NCBI GenBank assembly: GCA_014879945.1
Contig: JACSRE010000242.1
Coordinates: 124,001 to 188,000 of the forward strand
Reading direction: 5' to 3'
Source: Myxococcus sp.
Lineage (GTDB): Bacteria > Myxococcota > Myxococcia > Myxococcales > Myxococcaceae
DNA length: 64,000 nucleotides
The notes under the pieces were generated by a model. It searched no databases and was not told the origin of the DNA. It worked only from the letters and a program-made list of their open reading frames with translations. This document shows positions 62,933-64,000 of the stretch, in pieces. Within the stretch, counting starts at the first letter, position 1; every line of letters starts with the position of its first letter. The translations under genes and the position numbers were made by a program.

Positions 62933-64000
<1,068 letters not shown>

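Overview
High-GC (visibly about 65-70 % G+C), gene-dense bacterial DNA with almost no non-coding space. The content points to Myxococcota: a MYXO-CTERM sorting tail inside a giant surface protein, several Hanks-type Ser/Thr kinases and pseudokinases, FHA-domain AAA+ regulators, an ECF sigma/FecR-TPR pair, an RCC1-repeat lipoprotein, many secreted or lipoprotein genes of unknown function, and frequent GTG starts. The phylum call is an inference from gene content; no rRNA or tRNA gene was seen.

Layout. 1-8.3 kb (+): tail of a Cys-containing secreted protein, a PfkB-family adenosine-kinase-like enzyme, then a 2326-aa surface protein (Gly-rich, DUF11, cadherin-like and TSP3-like repeats, MYXO-CTERM) fused to an outer-membrane barrel/OmpA module. 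8.3-12.2 kb (-): hemerythrin protein and an mlaE-mlaF-mlaD-type lipid transport operon. 12.3-21.2 kb: a zinc-ribbon protein (+), then a tightly coupled (-) operon running zinc-ribbon protein > pseudokinase/PEGA > response regulator > two alpha/beta hydrolases > catalytic and non-catalytic M16 peptidases > RluA pseudouridine synthase, most junctions being 4-nt stop/start overlaps. 21.2-29.7 kb (mostly +): HAD 5'-nucleotidase, an unlisted 51-aa Cys-rich secreted protein (-), two coupled envelope genes, the ECF sigma > FecR-TPR > exported protein > RCC1 lipoprotein cassette, a HipA-like remnant, and a DUF72 protein. 29.7-33.6 kb (-): a tandem pseudokinase-kinase and dnaK with its promoter region and terminator. 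33.9-37.4 kb (+): lipid kinase, an FHA-AAA+ protein without the GAFTGA loop, and a small beta-grasp-like protein next to a minimal ThiF/E1-like enzyme. 37.4-44.7 kb (-): giant kinase-ATPase-TPR protein, its upstream FHA-sigma54 activator, a flippase-like membrane protein with a small partner, and a CpsB-like PHP phosphatase. 44.7-48.2 kb: Trm112-like protein, TatD nuclease, rhomboid-TPR protease (-), TcdA. 48.2-50.9 kb (-): three-gene DUF1501/CxxCH secreted-protein operon. 51-58.9 kb (-): LigD (ligase-polymerase), HtrA, GrpE-like protein, folC, accD, M24 aminopeptidase P. 58.9-64 kb: quinone oxidoreductase > agmatinase-family > CLC (probably fluoride type) operon (+), a secreted protein (-), and a second HtrA running off the end.

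Functional themes are envelope biogenesis and surface display, protein quality control (DnaK, GrpE, two HtrA, M16, rhomboid, aminopeptidase P), and phospho-signalling in which kinases, pseudokinases and FHA regulators are neighbours. The best candidates for something undescribed are the adhesin/MYXO-CTERM/OmpA polyprotein, the 78-aa beta-grasp-like protein with its minimal E1-like partner, and the pseudokinase-led coupled operon.
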